Notes: generated from the sequence alone by a model not told the origin. DNA of 64,000 bases from Variovorax saccharolyticus (GCF_030316765.1 NZ_JASZYT010000009.1:62001-126000), one strand, 5' to 3'; positions 33,058 to 42,033 are shown, counted from the first letter of the stretch. A program made the numbers and translations.

Positions 33058-33483
33058 ATGAGTGACCGCCGCATCCTCATCGTGGCGCACCGGACCGCCG
33101 CCTCGCCCAAGCTGCTCGCCGCCGTGGCCGAGCGGGCCGCGCGCGGGCCGTGCAAGTTCACGCTCCTGGTTCCGCGGCCGTATTGGGACCCGGACACTGA
33201 AGAGGCGGCCATCACGCTCGAGCTCGCGATTCCGCTGCTCGACGCGGCCGCGGGGTCGCACGTACAGGGGATCGTCGGGGCCACCGACCCATACGAAGCC
33301 GTGCACCAGACGCTCGAGCGCGAGAAGTACGACGAGGTCATCGTCTCCACGCTCCCAGAGCGGATCTCCCGCTGGTTGCGCCTCGACCTCGCCCATCGCA
33401 TCGAGCGCTTCGGCGTGCCCGTGAGCGTCGTGACCGCGGAGCAGTCCGAGCGCACCCTGTCGCCGGGAGCCGGGTCGGGCTGA
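33058..33483 (+). CDS. UspA-like nucleotide-binding protein, atypical codon use
   Basis: A 141-residue protein that looks like a universal-stress/HUP-fold domain: RRILIVAHRTAASPKLLAAVAER at the N terminus, DEVIVSTLPERISRWLRLDLAHRIER near the C terminus, and a final strand PVSVVT. Similar proteins are familiar from actinobacteria. Ten of its 15 Leu codons are CTC and four CTG, whereas neighbouring genes are dominated by CTG; GGG and CGG are also common. This suggests acquisition from another lineage. It is a single gene with no clear partner. Confidence 0.65.
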   Translation: MSDRRILIVAHRTAASPKLLAAVAERAARGPCKFTLLVPRPYWDPDTEEAAITLELAIPLLDAAAGSHVQGIVGATDPYEAVHQTLEREKYDEVIVSTLPERISRWLRLDLAHRIERFGVPVSVVTAEQSERTLSPGAGSG

Positions 33484-33577
33484 TGTGGACGCGGCATGCC
33501 GGGCGCACTGCCAACTCGCAATCCTGCGCCACGCCCAGCGCGTCATCTCGCGCTGCAGGCAGCATTGGCACCGGGTC

Positions 33578-34453
33578 CTATCGCTGCGCAAACAGCTGGC
33601 TCTCGATCCACGCGCAGATCGCGCTTGCGCTCTGCTCGAAACCGAAGATCGCCGAGTAGTGGTTGGCGCCGTGTTGGGGTGCGCACGACGACCGATTGCC
33701 CGCGCCGGTCCATGCGGCATGGAAGGCGGTCGACTGCCGCACGAACTCCGCGCTCTCCTCTGCGCCCCAGGTCAGCAGAACCGGCGTGGGACAGGCTCGA
33801 ACCGAAAAGAGCGGCGAGTTGCGGCGGATCACGCCGTCGTCGAGTTGAATCTGCGGCTGCAGATAGCTGTGGCGCAGCGGTTCCAGGTCGTACAGGCCGC
33901 TGACCAGGACCGCGGCCCGGAACGGGTCTTCGGGCAGGCCGTAGTCGTCAGACCAGCGCGTCTGCAGTGCCATGGCCGCCAGGTGGGCGCCGGCCGAGTG
34001 TCCGCCGACGGCCACGCGCGCCGGATCGCCGCCGTGGCGCTCGATGTTGCGCAGCACCCATGCCAGTGCCGCCCGGGTCTGGCGCGTGATCTCGTCGATG
34101 CCGACCGAGGGCGCCAAGGCGTAGTTCACGACCACGGTCGTGATTCCCAGCGCCTGCAGGCCCAACGCGACGCAGCTGAAATCACCGGCCGAGAACGCCC
34201 GCCAGTAGCCTCCGTGGATGAAGACGAAGACCGGCGCGTCCGGTTGTGTCGCCGGGAAGATGTCCAGCGTCTCGGCCAAGGTCGGCCCGAAGGGAACGCC
34301 CTGCAGGCCGGGGAAGCGCTCGCGCGCCAGCCGGCTCTGTTCGACGTAGTGCCGCTGGTAGACGCCCGGGTCACTCAGCCGGGCCGCCGGGTTGTACTCG
34401 GCGTCGATGTCCGCCTGGCTGGCCAACTGGCGGTAGAGCATGGGTGGCTTCAT
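33578..34453 (-). CDS. alpha/beta-hydrolase (kynurenine formamidase/esterase-like)
   Basis: A 291-residue hydrolase of the BD-FAE/HSL-like group. The oxyanion motif is HGGYWRAF, the nucleophile elbow GGHSAGAHL, and a late GANHYS supplies the His. It begins with ATG at 34453, overlapping the livF stop by one base; a GTG three bases upstream is also possible. As the last gene of the aromatic-type operon it may hydrolyse a ring-cleavage product, an amide or an ester. Kynurenine formamidases share this HGGYW motif, so a formamide substrate is an attractive guess. Confidence 0.82.
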   Translation of the reverse strand: MKPPMLYRQLASQADIDAEYNPAARLSDPGVYQRHYVEQSRLARERFPGLQGVPFGPTLAETLDIFPATQPDAPVFVFIHGGYWRAFSAGDFSCVALGLQALGITTVVVNYALAPSVGIDEITRQTRAALAWVLRNIERHGGDPARVAVGGHSAGAHLAAMALQTRWSDDYGLPEDPFRAAVLVSGLYDLEPLRHSYLQPQIQLDDGVIRRNSPLFSVRACPTPVLLTWGAEESAEFVRQSTAFHAAWTGAGNRSSCAPQHGANHYSAIFGFEQSASAICAWIESQLFAQR

Positions 34454-35166
34454 CACAATCCCAGATAGGCCTGGCGGATCATCGGATCGTCGATCAACGA
34501 TGCCGACGGGCCATGACGCAGCACATGGCCGTCTTCCATCACGTAGGCCGTGTCGGCAATCGACAGCGCCGCATAGACGTTCTGCTCCACCAGGCCGATG
34601 GTCACACCCTGGGCACGGATCGAGCGCAGCGCGGCGAACACCTCGTCCGCCATGGCCGGCGCCAGCCCCAGGCTCGGCTCGTCCAGCAGCAGCACGCGCG
34701 GCATCGACATGAGGCCGCGCGCCAGGGCCAGCATCTGCTGTTCTCCGCCGGACAGCAGGCCGGCCGCGGTCGTGCGCCGCTCCTTCAGCCGCGGGAAGAG
34801 TTCATACATCAGGTCCACCCGCGCCTGCCACCCCTTGCGCACGCGCGGCAGGTAGGCCCCGATGCGCAGGGTCTCGGCGACGCTGAAGTCGGGGAACACC
34901 AGGCGGCCCTCGGGCACCAGCGCGATGCCGTCGTCGACGCGCTGGTGCGCGAACCGGCCGGTGACGTCGGCGCCATCGAAGCGGATGCGGCCCGACCGCA
35001 GGCGCAGCAGTCCCGCCAGCGAACGCATCAGCGTGGATTTGCCCGCGCCGTTGCTGCCGATGATGGCGGTGATCGAACCGGCGGGGATCGCGACGTCGAC
35101 CCGGTCGAGCACCTGGATCTCGCCGTAGCCGGCACAGGCGCCGAGCGCCTCAAGCAGGGACTGCAT
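34453..35166 (-). CDS. livF: Liv-type ABC transporter ATP-binding protein LivF
   Basis: A 237-residue ABC ATPase: Walker A GSNGAGKST, signature LSGGEQQM, Walker B VLLLDEPSLGL, and the typical LivF end VMEDGHVLRHGPSASLIDDPMIRQAYLG. With LivG it energises import through LivHM. It overlaps livG by 17 bases and the hydrolase gene by one. The ligand of the system is probably not a branched-chain amino acid but the aromatic substrate of the operon. Confidence 0.9.
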   Translation of the reverse strand: MQSLLEALGACAGYGEIQVLDRVDVAIPAGSITAIIGSNGAGKSTLMRSLAGLLRLRSGRIRFDGADVTGRFAHQRVDDGIALVPEGRLVFPDFSVAETLRIGAYLPRVRKGWQARVDLMYELFPRLKERRTTAAGLLSGGEQQMLALARGLMSMPRVLLLDEPSLGLAPAMADEVFAALRSIRAQGVTIGLVEQNVYAALSIADTAYVMEDGHVLRHGPSASLIDDPMIRQAYLGL

Positions 35167-35893
35167 GGCGTCGTTCTCCCAGGTAGGCTTTGATGACGCG
35201 AGGATCGTTGGCGATCTCCGCAGGAAGGCCCTCGACCACCTTGCGACCCTCGTGCATGACGACGATGCGGTCGCTCAGGCGCATCAGCGCCTTCATCACG
35301 TGCTCGATGATGACGATGCTCAGGCCGTAGCGCTGGCGCACTTCGCGGATCAGTTCGAGCGCCGCGCCCACCTCGGTGGCGTTGAGCCCGGCCAGCACCT
35401 CGTCGAGCAGCAGCAGGCGGGGCCGGGTCGCCAACGCGCGGGTGATCTCCAGGCGCTTGCGGCCCGCCAGGTTGAGCTGCGATGCCGGCAGGTCCGCTCG
35501 ATCGGCGAGCCCGGTCTCGCGCAGCAGTTCAAGGGCATGTTCGCGGGCGGCCGCGGGGGATGCGATGCGGCCGCGGCCGTACATGGCAGCGACGGCCACG
35601 TTCTCCAGCACGCTCATGCCCGGAAACGGCCGCACGATCTGGAAGGTGCGCGCCACGCCCAGCGCATTGATGCGCTCCGGCGGCTGCCCCTGGATCGCCT
35701 TGCCTTCGAGCATGATCTGCCCCGACGAAGGCTTGACGTTGCCGGCGATCATGCCGAACAGCGTGGTCTTGCCGGCGCCATTGGCGCCCATCACGCCGAG
35801 GATCTCTCCCGGCATGAGGTCGAAGCTGACGTCGTCGACCGCCAGGCTGCCGCCATACCGGCGAGCCAGGTTGCGCACTGAAAGAAGACTCAC
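35150..35893 (-). CDS. livG: Liv-type ABC transporter ATP-binding protein LivG
   Basis: A 247-residue ABC ATPase starting with GTG at 35893 (VSLLSVRNLARRYGG), overlapping the livM stop as GTGA. Walker A is GANGAGKTT, the signature LNLAGRKRLE is slightly divergent, Walker B is LLLLDEVLAGL, and the LivG-specific TFQIVRPFPGMSVLENV is present. The usual LivG signature is LSYGQQR-like; the LAGRKR form is seen in aromatic-uptake relatives. Confidence 0.88.
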   Translation of the reverse strand: MSLLSVRNLARRYGGSLAVDDVSFDLMPGEILGVMGANGAGKTTLFGMIAGNVKPSSGQIMLEGKAIQGQPPERINALGVARTFQIVRPFPGMSVLENVAVAAMYGRGRIASPAAAREHALELLRETGLADRADLPASQLNLAGRKRLEITRALATRPRLLLLDEVLAGLNATEVGAALELIREVRQRYGLSIVIIEHVMKALMRLSDRIVVMHEGRKVVEGLPAEIANDPRVIKAYLGERRHAVPA

Positions 35894-36852
35894 GCCGGCC
35901 TCCCGGCAACGGCGGCGCGGCGCTCGAGCGATGCCGAACGCCGCCTGGCCCACAGGCCCGACAGCCCGGACGGCGCCAGCAGCACGAAGCCGATCAGCAG
36001 CGCGCCCAGCAGGATCATGTAGGTCTGGGGCGCGCGGGCCCACAGCAGCTCGCTGAGGCACAGGATGAACGCTGCGCCCAGGACCGGGCCGGCAGGCCGG
36101 TCGCTGCCGCCGATGATCGCCATGGTCACGATGGTGAACGAGGTGGTCGGACTGAACAGCTGCATGGGCTCGAAGTAGGTGCTGCGCAGCACGCTGAGCG
36201 CGCCCACCATCGCGGGAATGACGGCCGACACCGCGAAAGCCAGCATCTTGATCCGCGTGACGGGCACGCCCACCGTCGCCGCAGCCGTCTCGTCTTCACG
36301 GATGGCGCGCAGCGCAGCGCCGAGGCGCGACCGGGTCAGCCAGACGTTGATCGCGGTGGCGGCCAGGGCCAGCCCCAGCATGGGATAGAACAGGACGACG
36401 GTGTCGGGCGTGTCGATCAAGAGGCGACCGCCGGAGCCGAGCGATGCCTCGATGGCCACCACCACGTACTTCAGGAATTCCGAGATGCCCAATGTCAGGA
36501 TCACGAAGTATGGACCTCGCACCCGCAGCGCCGGAAAGCCAACCACCAGCGCGAGCGCAGCCGCCGCCACGCCGGCCAGCGGCAGGATTGCCACGATCGG
36601 GATCTGCTGCCAGCCCAGCGCCATGATGTAGGCGCCAAGGCCGAAGAACACCGCGTGGCCCAGCGAGATGTAGCCGGTCATGCCCGAGAACGCGACCCAG
36701 CTGCCGGCCAGTGCGATCCAGGCGCACAGTTGCGTGAGCACACCGACGCCATAGGCGCTGAGGATGAGGGGCGACAGCGCGGCAACGCCGGTCAGCGACG
36801 CGGCGACCGTCAAGCCGCCCTTGTCGACGGAAGAGAACAGAGTGCGTGCCAT
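35890..36852 (-). CDS. livM: Liv-type ABC transporter permease LivM
   Basis: A 320-residue inner-membrane permease with about nine to ten hydrophobic segments. The LivM hallmark GMTGYISLGHAVFFGLGAY lies at about residues 57-75, and the coupling-helix region is RLGAALRAIREDETAAATVGV. The ATG overlaps the livH stop by one base. It pairs with LivH to form the channel. Confidence 0.9.
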   Translation of the reverse strand: MARTLFSSVDKGGLTVAASLTGVAALSPLILSAYGVGVLTQLCAWIALAGSWVAFSGMTGYISLGHAVFFGLGAYIMALGWQQIPIVAILPLAGVAAAALALVVGFPALRVRGPYFVILTLGISEFLKYVVVAIEASLGSGGRLLIDTPDTVVLFYPMLGLALAATAINVWLTRSRLGAALRAIREDETAAATVGVPVTRIKMLAFAVSAVIPAMVGALSVLRSTYFEPMQLFSPTTSFTIVTMAIIGGSDRPAGPVLGAAFILCLSELLWARAPQTYMILLGALLIGFVLLAPSGLSGLWARRRSASLERRAAVAGRPA

Positions 36853-37736
36853 CAATGGGCCTTTCGCCCGAACAGCCCCTGCGGCCGCACGAACAGGATG
36901 AGAATGAACAAGCCGTAGACCAGGATCGAGCGGTAGGCCGCCGAGGTCAGCGTGACGCCGTAGACCTCGACGAAAGCCAGCAGCAGGCTCCCCGCCACGG
37001 CACCGCCGAGCGAGCCGAGGCCGCCGAGGATGACCACCACGAACGCCGCGATCGTGAAGGGAAAGCCGCCGAAGGGCGTCACGCTCTCGGTCATGCTGAT
37101 CAGCGCCCCGGCCAGCCCGGCCAGTGCGAAGCCCAGGCAGAACACCACGATGTTGATGCGATCGGCAGCGATGCCGACCAGCGAGGCCGCGTCGCGCTGC
37201 TGTATCAAGGCCCTGATCGCGATGCCGAAGACGCTGAAGCGCAGGAAGCACAGCACCGCCAGAGTGGCGCCGGCGCTGATGCCCAGGATCACCAGCCGAT
37301 TGAGCGCGATCGACACGCTGCCCCACTGCACCAGCGTGTCCAGGTAGCTGTAGCTGCGGGCGTCGGCCGTGAACACCAGCGACATCAGGTTCTGCAGGAT
37401 GATCGAGACGCCGAAGAAGATCAGCAGCGAATTGGCCTCCAGCCGCGCCGCGATCGCGGTGTTGCGCACCAGCCGCTTGAAGAACAGCGTGTAGCAGGCG
37501 ACGCCCAGGCCCGCCGCCAGAAGCATCGCGCCGAAGAGGCCCAGCAGCGGGCTCAGCCCCAGCAGGGTGAAGCCGCTCCAGGCCATGTAGCCGCCCAGCA
37601 CCATCAGGTCGCCATGGGCCACGTTGAGCAGGCGCATGGCGCCGTAGATGAGGTTCAGGCCCAGGGCCACCAGGGCGTAGGTCGATGCGAGCATCAACGC
37701 CGCCAGCAGCAGCTCGGGGGACAGGATCTGTGCCAT
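36852..37736 (-). CDS. livH: Liv-type ABC transporter permease LivH
   Basis: A 294-residue permease starting MAQILSPELLL. LivH blocks are visible: YALVALGLNLIYGAMRLLNVAHGDLMVLGGYMA, the coupling region IQQRDAASLVGI and LGGLGSLGGAVAGSLLLAFVE. It is 36 bases downstream of the binding-protein gene. Its products and LivM make the membrane part of the importer. Confidence 0.92.
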   Translation of the reverse strand: MAQILSPELLLAALMLASTYALVALGLNLIYGAMRLLNVAHGDLMVLGGYMAWSGFTLLGLSPLLGLFGAMLLAAGLGVACYTLFFKRLVRNTAIAARLEANSLLIFFGVSIILQNLMSLVFTADARSYSYLDTLVQWGSVSIALNRLVILGISAGATLAVLCFLRFSVFGIAIRALIQQRDAASLVGIAADRINIVVFCLGFALAGLAGALISMTESVTPFGGFPFTIAAFVVVILGGLGSLGGAVAGSLLLAFVEVYGVTLTSAAYRSILVYGLFILILFVRPQGLFGRKAH

Positions 37737-37772
37737 GGAATTCGCCGCAGCCTCTCGGGTAGGGGGCCAGGC

Positions 37773-38960
37773 CTATTTCTGCCAGCCGCTCTTGGCGACG
37801 AAGGGCGTGGTCTGCTGGGAAGGCGGATAGACGATCTGGCCCTTGCCTTGCTGGAACTGCAGGAACATCGCCGGCGTCAGGCGGTTCTGGACGCCGTCGA
37901 AGGCCACCGGACCGTCGATGGTGTCGAAGGTGCCGGAGGCGATGGCGGCGCGCAGCTTGTCCTTGTCCAGGCCCGCCTTGGCGACCGCTTGCTGCAGGAT
38001 CTCGGCCGACACCCAGGCCAGCGCGACGTCGAGGTAGTCGGGTGCCTCGCCGTACTTGGCCTGGTAGGCGTCGAAGAAGGGCTTCGCCTTGGGCCAGGCC
38101 TTCTGGTCGGGCGACCAATGGCCCAGGGTGACGATGTTGTCCAGGTTGGCGCCGAACATCTTCGAGAAGAAGGCGATGCTGGGCCCGACCGCCACGAACT
38201 GGAAGGGGGCCCGGATGTCCTGCTCGCGGGCCTGCTTCATGTAGAGCATCGAGTCTTCAGGGTAGGACAGCGAGACCACCGCGTCAGGCGCGGCGCGCTT
38301 GATGGCCACCATGCTCGCGGTCATGTCCTTGATGCCCGGCGCGTACTCTTCGTCGTGGACCACCTTGATGCCGGCGGCCTGCACGGCAGGCACCAGGAAG
38401 CGCTTGATCTCCTGCGGAAAGGGCAGCTGGACCGTGTTGATGGCGACCGACTTCACGCCCTGCGCCTGCATCATCTTCGCCAGCTCCGCACCCAGCGCAT
38501 CCGGGATGGCGGAGGTCGGGAACCAGATGTTCCTCGCCTTGAGCGAACGAATCTGCAGCGAGGCGGCGGAGCTGCCGACCATCGGGAACTTGTAGCGCTC
38601 CAGCACGCCGACCACCGCGAAGTGGGCCGGCGAACCCCAGGGCGACAGCAGCAGGTCGACCTTGTCGCTGGTGATGAGCTTCTCGTAGATCGCGGCGGCC
38701 TTGGCCGGATCGGACTGGTCGTCATAGACCACCAGTTGCACCGGCCGCCGGGTGCCCGCCACATCGAGCCCGCCGGCTGCATTGACCTGCTCCGCCCACA
38801 ACTGGTAGGCGTTGAGCTGGCCGGCACCGGCGGCGGCGAAGGCACCCGTCCTGGCCATGCTCATGCCGATGCGCACGGGCTCGGCGGCCCAGCTGCCGGT
38901 GGCCATCGCGAGCACGAAACCGGCCGCGAACATCCGAAAGACTTTCAGTAGTTTCATCAT
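37773..38960 (-). CDS. Liv-type periplasmic substrate-binding protein
   Basis: A 395-residue Peripla_BP_6 protein starting at MMKLLKVFRMF (or one residue later). The signal ends near SWAAEPV. The mature N terminus PVRIGMSMARTGAFAAAGAGQLNAYQLWAEQVNAAGG is typical of LivK-like receptors. Aromatic-acid receptors of this class are common in Burkholderiales, and the gene lies between a flavin monooxygenase and the permeases, so an aromatic or heteroaromatic ligand is inferred. Confidence 0.88.
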   Translation of the reverse strand: MMKLLKVFRMFAAGFVLAMATGSWAAEPVRIGMSMARTGAFAAAGAGQLNAYQLWAEQVNAAGGLDVAGTRRPVQLVVYDDQSDPAKAAAIYEKLITSDKVDLLLSPWGSPAHFAVVGVLERYKFPMVGSSAASLQIRSLKARNIWFPTSAIPDALGAELAKMMQAQGVKSVAINTVQLPFPQEIKRFLVPAVQAAGIKVVHDEEYAPGIKDMTASMVAIKRAAPDAVVSLSYPEDSMLYMKQAREQDIRAPFQFVAVGPSIAFFSKMFGANLDNIVTLGHWSPDQKAWPKAKPFFDAYQAKYGEAPDYLDVALAWVSAEILQQAVAKAGLDKDKLRAAIASGTFDTIDGPVAFDGVQNRLTPAMFLQFQQGKGQIVYPPSQQTTPFVAKSGWQK

Positions 38961-38986
38961 GGAGACCTCGAGTTGAGAAAGTGCGG

Positions 38987-40129
38987 TCAGCGGCGGGGAG
39001 CCACCGTTCCGGTGGGTGAACTGTTGGCGGCCTTGAAGACCTGGCCCGCGACCCATGCGTCGCCCATGGCGGAGCGGATCACCTGCGAGCGCACGGCATC
39101 GGGCAGGCAGGTGACTTCGCCGTACAGGATCGACCAGCGCTGGCAGTGCTCAACCAGCGGACGCTCCGCCGCTTCCCAGGCTTGCAGCGCCGAGGGGATG
39201 TCGCGCGGGTCCTTGGCCTGTTCGAGCGCCACGGCCATGGCCAGGCCGTTCTGCATCGCCATGCCGCCCCCCTGGCCCAGGTTGGGTGGCTGCGCATGCG
39301 CGGCGTCGCCGACGATCGCCGTGCGGCCGGCCGACCAGGCGCGGCTGCGCGTCACGCTGTAGACGCCCCAGCTCAGCGTGTCGCCGATGCGTTCGATCAG
39401 ATGGGCCCAGCGCGGGAAGGCGTCGATCCAGAGCTGCCGATTAAACGGCAGATTGCGCGCCTCGTCGTCCTGCAGGCAGGTCAATGCGAGGTAGATCTGG
39501 GTCGCATTGACCGGCGTCACCAGGAGCCGGCGGGTGCCGTTCCAGTTCTCGATGTACTTGCCGACATCCTGCGCCGCGAAGTCGCCGGCACGGGAGGCGA
39601 TCATGGTGCGCAACGCGCCCTCGCGGGTCTGCTCGTGCAGCAGCTCCAGCCCGAGGCTCTGGCGCACGCGCGACCAGACGCCGTCGACGCCCACCGCCAG
39701 GTCGGCGCGCACCGTCTGTCCGCTGGCCAGCAGCAGTTCGCCGCTGGCCGTGGCCCCGATCGTCTCGGCGTTGGTCACGACCTTGACGCCCGCGCGCTCG
39801 CAGGCCGACTTCAAGGCGCCGAGCAAGCGGCTGCGCAAGACCGTCAGCAGGCGCTTGTCGGATGCGATCGGCGCCGACTCGATGATCTGGTCGAGATTGT
39901 CGCGCTGCTCGAAGTGCGTGCCGTGGAATGCACCTTCGGTGGCTTCCTCATAGGCGCCCAGCGCCTCCAGCACGCGCAGGCCGTTTTCCCAGATGTAGAT
40001 GCCCGAGCCGGCCGCACGCAGCTCGGATTGCCGCTCGTAGACGGTCACGTCCCAGCCGCGCTGGGCCAGTGCGGCCGCGGTGGCCAGTCCGCCGATGCCG
40101 CCGCCGGAAATGATTGCGCTTCTTGCCAT
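38987..40129 (-). CDS. FAD-dependent aromatic-ring monooxygenase (class A)
   Basis: A 380-residue flavoprotein hydroxylase. The FAD motif GGGIGGLATAAALAQRGWDVTVYER is at the N terminus, the DG motif region reads LAVGVDGVWSRVR, and the second FAD motif is IVGDAAHAQPPNLGQGGGMAMQNG. Family members such as salicylate or hydroxybenzoate hydroxylases add one oxygen to an aromatic ring with NAD(P)H. The adjacent VOC protein could then cleave the ring. The actual substrate is unknown. Confidence 0.9.
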   Translation of the reverse strand: MARSAIISGGGIGGLATAAALAQRGWDVTVYERQSELRAAGSGIYIWENGLRVLEALGAYEEATEGAFHGTHFEQRDNLDQIIESAPIASDKRLLTVLRSRLLGALKSACERAGVKVVTNAETIGATASGELLLASGQTVRADLAVGVDGVWSRVRQSLGLELLHEQTREGALRTMIASRAGDFAAQDVGKYIENWNGTRRLLVTPVNATQIYLALTCLQDDEARNLPFNRQLWIDAFPRWAHLIERIGDTLSWGVYSVTRSRAWSAGRTAIVGDAAHAQPPNLGQGGGMAMQNGLAMAVALEQAKDPRDIPSALQAWEAAERPLVEHCQRWSILYGEVTCLPDAVRSQVIRSAMGDAWVAGQVFKAANSSPTGTVAPRR

Positions 40130-40171
40130 GGTGTTGTCTTTCAGGCTGTTGGATGCCGAACGGGGAACTGC

Positions 40172-41152
40172 TCAGGCCGCTTCGACCAGGTCGACGGCGC
40201 CGAGCGCCGACAGCGCTCGCGGCGCCGGGCGCTTCACGTACCACTCGCTGGCCAGGCCGTCGGGGTCCCGCAGGAAGATCGAGCGCTTCCAGGGCAGGTC
40301 GACCTGGCGCGCGATCGCCACGCCCTGCGACTGCAGGCCCGCGATGGCTGCATCCAGCATGGCCTCGTCGGCCAGCTGGAAGCTCGCGTGGTGGTAGCTC
40401 CCCTTGTTTGCGGGTACCAGCACGAGGTGGTGGTCGTACTGGGCTTGCGTGGCGCCGAGGTACACGACGCCCTCTTCGCGCGCCACCACGTGCAGGCCGC
40501 CGATTTCGGTATAGAAGCGCGTCATCTCCTCGATGCGCGCCGTCTCGAGCACGGCATGCGTGATGCGCCAGGGGTGCATCGGCGCTGCGGCGTTGGTGCG
40601 CAGCACCGGCTCCGTGTCGTAGCGGCCTTCGGTGAAGCCCTCGGCGCTCAGCGGGTCCCAGTGGGTGGTGAGCAAAGCCATCGGACCGCTGAGGACCTGG
40701 CGCCAGTCCTTGACCGTGTCGCAATAGAACTCGTTGTAGTTGCCGTCGGGATCGAACATGTAGACGCTGTGCGCCACCTGATGGTCGACCGTGATGTCGG
40801 TCGGCACGCCGTCCTCCTTCAGGCGCCTGAAGGCGGCCACGAGGTCGGCCTCGTTCTCGAGCTCCCAGGCCAGGTGATTGAGGCCGGCATGCAGGCCGAT
40901 GGTGCCGGGCAGCTGCAGCAGGCCATCCTTGCCGTAGCGGTCGACGCCATTGGTCTTCTGGATCATGCCGAGGTCGTGCGGCGTATGGCCGGTTCCAAGA
41001 AAGGTGGCGATCAGCTCGGGCTCGCTGAACTCGACGCGCAGGCCGCACACATCGCTGTAGAAGCGCTCGGACGTCGGGATGTCGTCCACCCACAGATTCA
41101 CGTGGCCGAGGCGGCGCGGAGAGAAGTAGGAAGCGGGTCGTGCGGCAGTCAT
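40172..41152 (-). CDS. VOC-superfamily protein, putative extradiol dioxygenase
   Basis: A 326-residue protein of two glyoxalase/VOC modules. The first has GHVNLWVDD, LNHLAWELEN and YNEFYCD; the second has THAVLETARIEE, YHHASFQLAD and ASEWYVKRP. Both therefore keep a His, His, Glu set, while most type I extradiol dioxygenases use only the second module. The start MTAARPASYF lies about 115 bases after the promoter at 41274-41302. It is the first gene of the eight-gene operon and precedes the monooxygenase, so ring cleavage of a hydroxylated aromatic is the likely role. Confidence 0.85.
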   Translation of the reverse strand: MTAARPASYFSPRRLGHVNLWVDDIPTSERFYSDVCGLRVEFSEPELIATFLGTGHTPHDLGMIQKTNGVDRYGKDGLLQLPGTIGLHAGLNHLAWELENEADLVAAFRRLKEDGVPTDITVDHQVAHSVYMFDPDGNYNEFYCDTVKDWRQVLSGPMALLTTHWDPLSAEGFTEGRYDTEPVLRTNAAAPMHPWRITHAVLETARIEEMTRFYTEIGGLHVVAREEGVVYLGATQAQYDHHLVLVPANKGSYHHASFQLADEAMLDAAIAGLQSQGVAIARQVDLPWKRSIFLRDPDGLASEWYVKRPAPRALSALGAVDLVEAA

Positions 41153-41273
41153 GGAAGGCCTTTCATGGGTCACGCGAAGCGCCGTGCGATGCAGGACGGA
41201 TGCATCGATTTCCTTGGCATCGGCAAGCGCGAAAAACTGTTCGGTCGGGGTGGTCGGGTTGCGATCGAAGTGA

Positions 41274-41302
41274 ACTCTAAAAGTCGACTTGAGCGCTGTC
41301 AA
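41274..41302 (-). promoter_or_regulatory. consensus-like promoter with dyad for the VOC-FMO-Liv operon
   Basis: On the minus strand TTGACA (41297-41302) matches the -35 consensus perfectly and TAGAGT (41274-41279) is the -10, with a 17-base spacer. The spacer contains the palindrome AAGTCGACTT (41281-41290), well placed for repression by the divergent TetR gene at 41416. Confidence 0.66.
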
Positions 41303-41415
41303 TAGCGAATACCATTCAGTTTTGAAAATTTGATGACCCGCGTTTGGAAGCACAATTGGTGCATCGAACGCCGCGGCCAACGCCGTCGGCGAAGCACCAA
41401 AAGAAGGCACGGCAC

Positions 41416-42003
41416 ATGGTTCAACGCAAGAAGGAAGGGGTTCGCGACGCGATCCTCGAGGCGGCATTCCGCCTCTTCAGCGAACAGGGGTACGGCGAGA
41501 CATCGATTCCCGGCATCGCCCGCGAGGCGGGCATGTCGACGGCCAATGTCTACGTCTACTTCCAATCGAAGATCGACATCCTGTTCCAGCTTTACTCGCC
41601 GTGGCTGCTGGGACGCCTGGACAAGCTGGAGCGTGCGCAGCGCCGCATCGCCGACCCGCAAGAGCGCCTGCGCAAGCTGCTGCTGACGCTGTGGCGCGAC
41701 CTGCCCCGAGAGAACAACGGCTTCACCAACAACGTGATGCAGGCCGTCTCGACCAGCGGCAACGGGGACTACAGCCCGGCGCTGCGCCAGCTGTTCCAGT
41801 CGCGCGTGGCCGGATGGATCCGCGAATGCCTGGCGACCTCAGCCGAAGAAAGCGACATGCTCGCAAGCCTCGCGCTCATGGCCTTCGACGGCTTCGCCAT
41901 GAACGTCCGCCTGGCGCACAGCCCCCCGTGCAACGACGACATGGCGCAGCTCTTCAGCCGTCTTTTCGCTGGCGCCGCCGCGAAGTCCGCGTCGACGCCC
42001 TGA
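41416..42003 (+). CDS. TetR/AcrR-family regulator
   Basis: A 195-residue TetR protein starting MVQRKKEGVRDAIL. The helix-turn-helix is about residues 30-60 (ETSIPGIAREAGMSTANVYVYFQSKIDILF). It is divergent from the VOC-monooxygenase-Liv operon across 263 bases that contain that operon's promoter, so it is the presumed regulator. The C-terminal domain should bind the pathway substrate or an intermediate. Confidence 0.87.
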   Translation: MVQRKKEGVRDAILEAAFRLFSEQGYGETSIPGIAREAGMSTANVYVYFQSKIDILFQLYSPWLLGRLDKLERAQRRIADPQERLRKLLLTLWRDLPRENNGFTNNVMQAVSTSGNGDYSPALRQLFQSRVAGWIRECLATSAEESDMLASLALMAFDGFAMNVRLAHSPPCNDDMAQLFSRLFAGAAAKSASTP

Positions 42004-42033
42004 AGGCGGCCTGAGCGCTGCAGCCCGGCGTGC

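Noticed and set aside
33493..33503. Palindrome CGGCATGCCG in the convergent gap after the UspA-like gene
   Set aside because: Five-base arms without a loop; short GC palindromes of this size are expected by chance here.
41350..41362. GCACAATTGGTGC as an operator for the TetR gene at 41416
   Set aside because: A central mismatch and no second copy near the divergent promoter; the palindrome at 41281-41290 is better placed.
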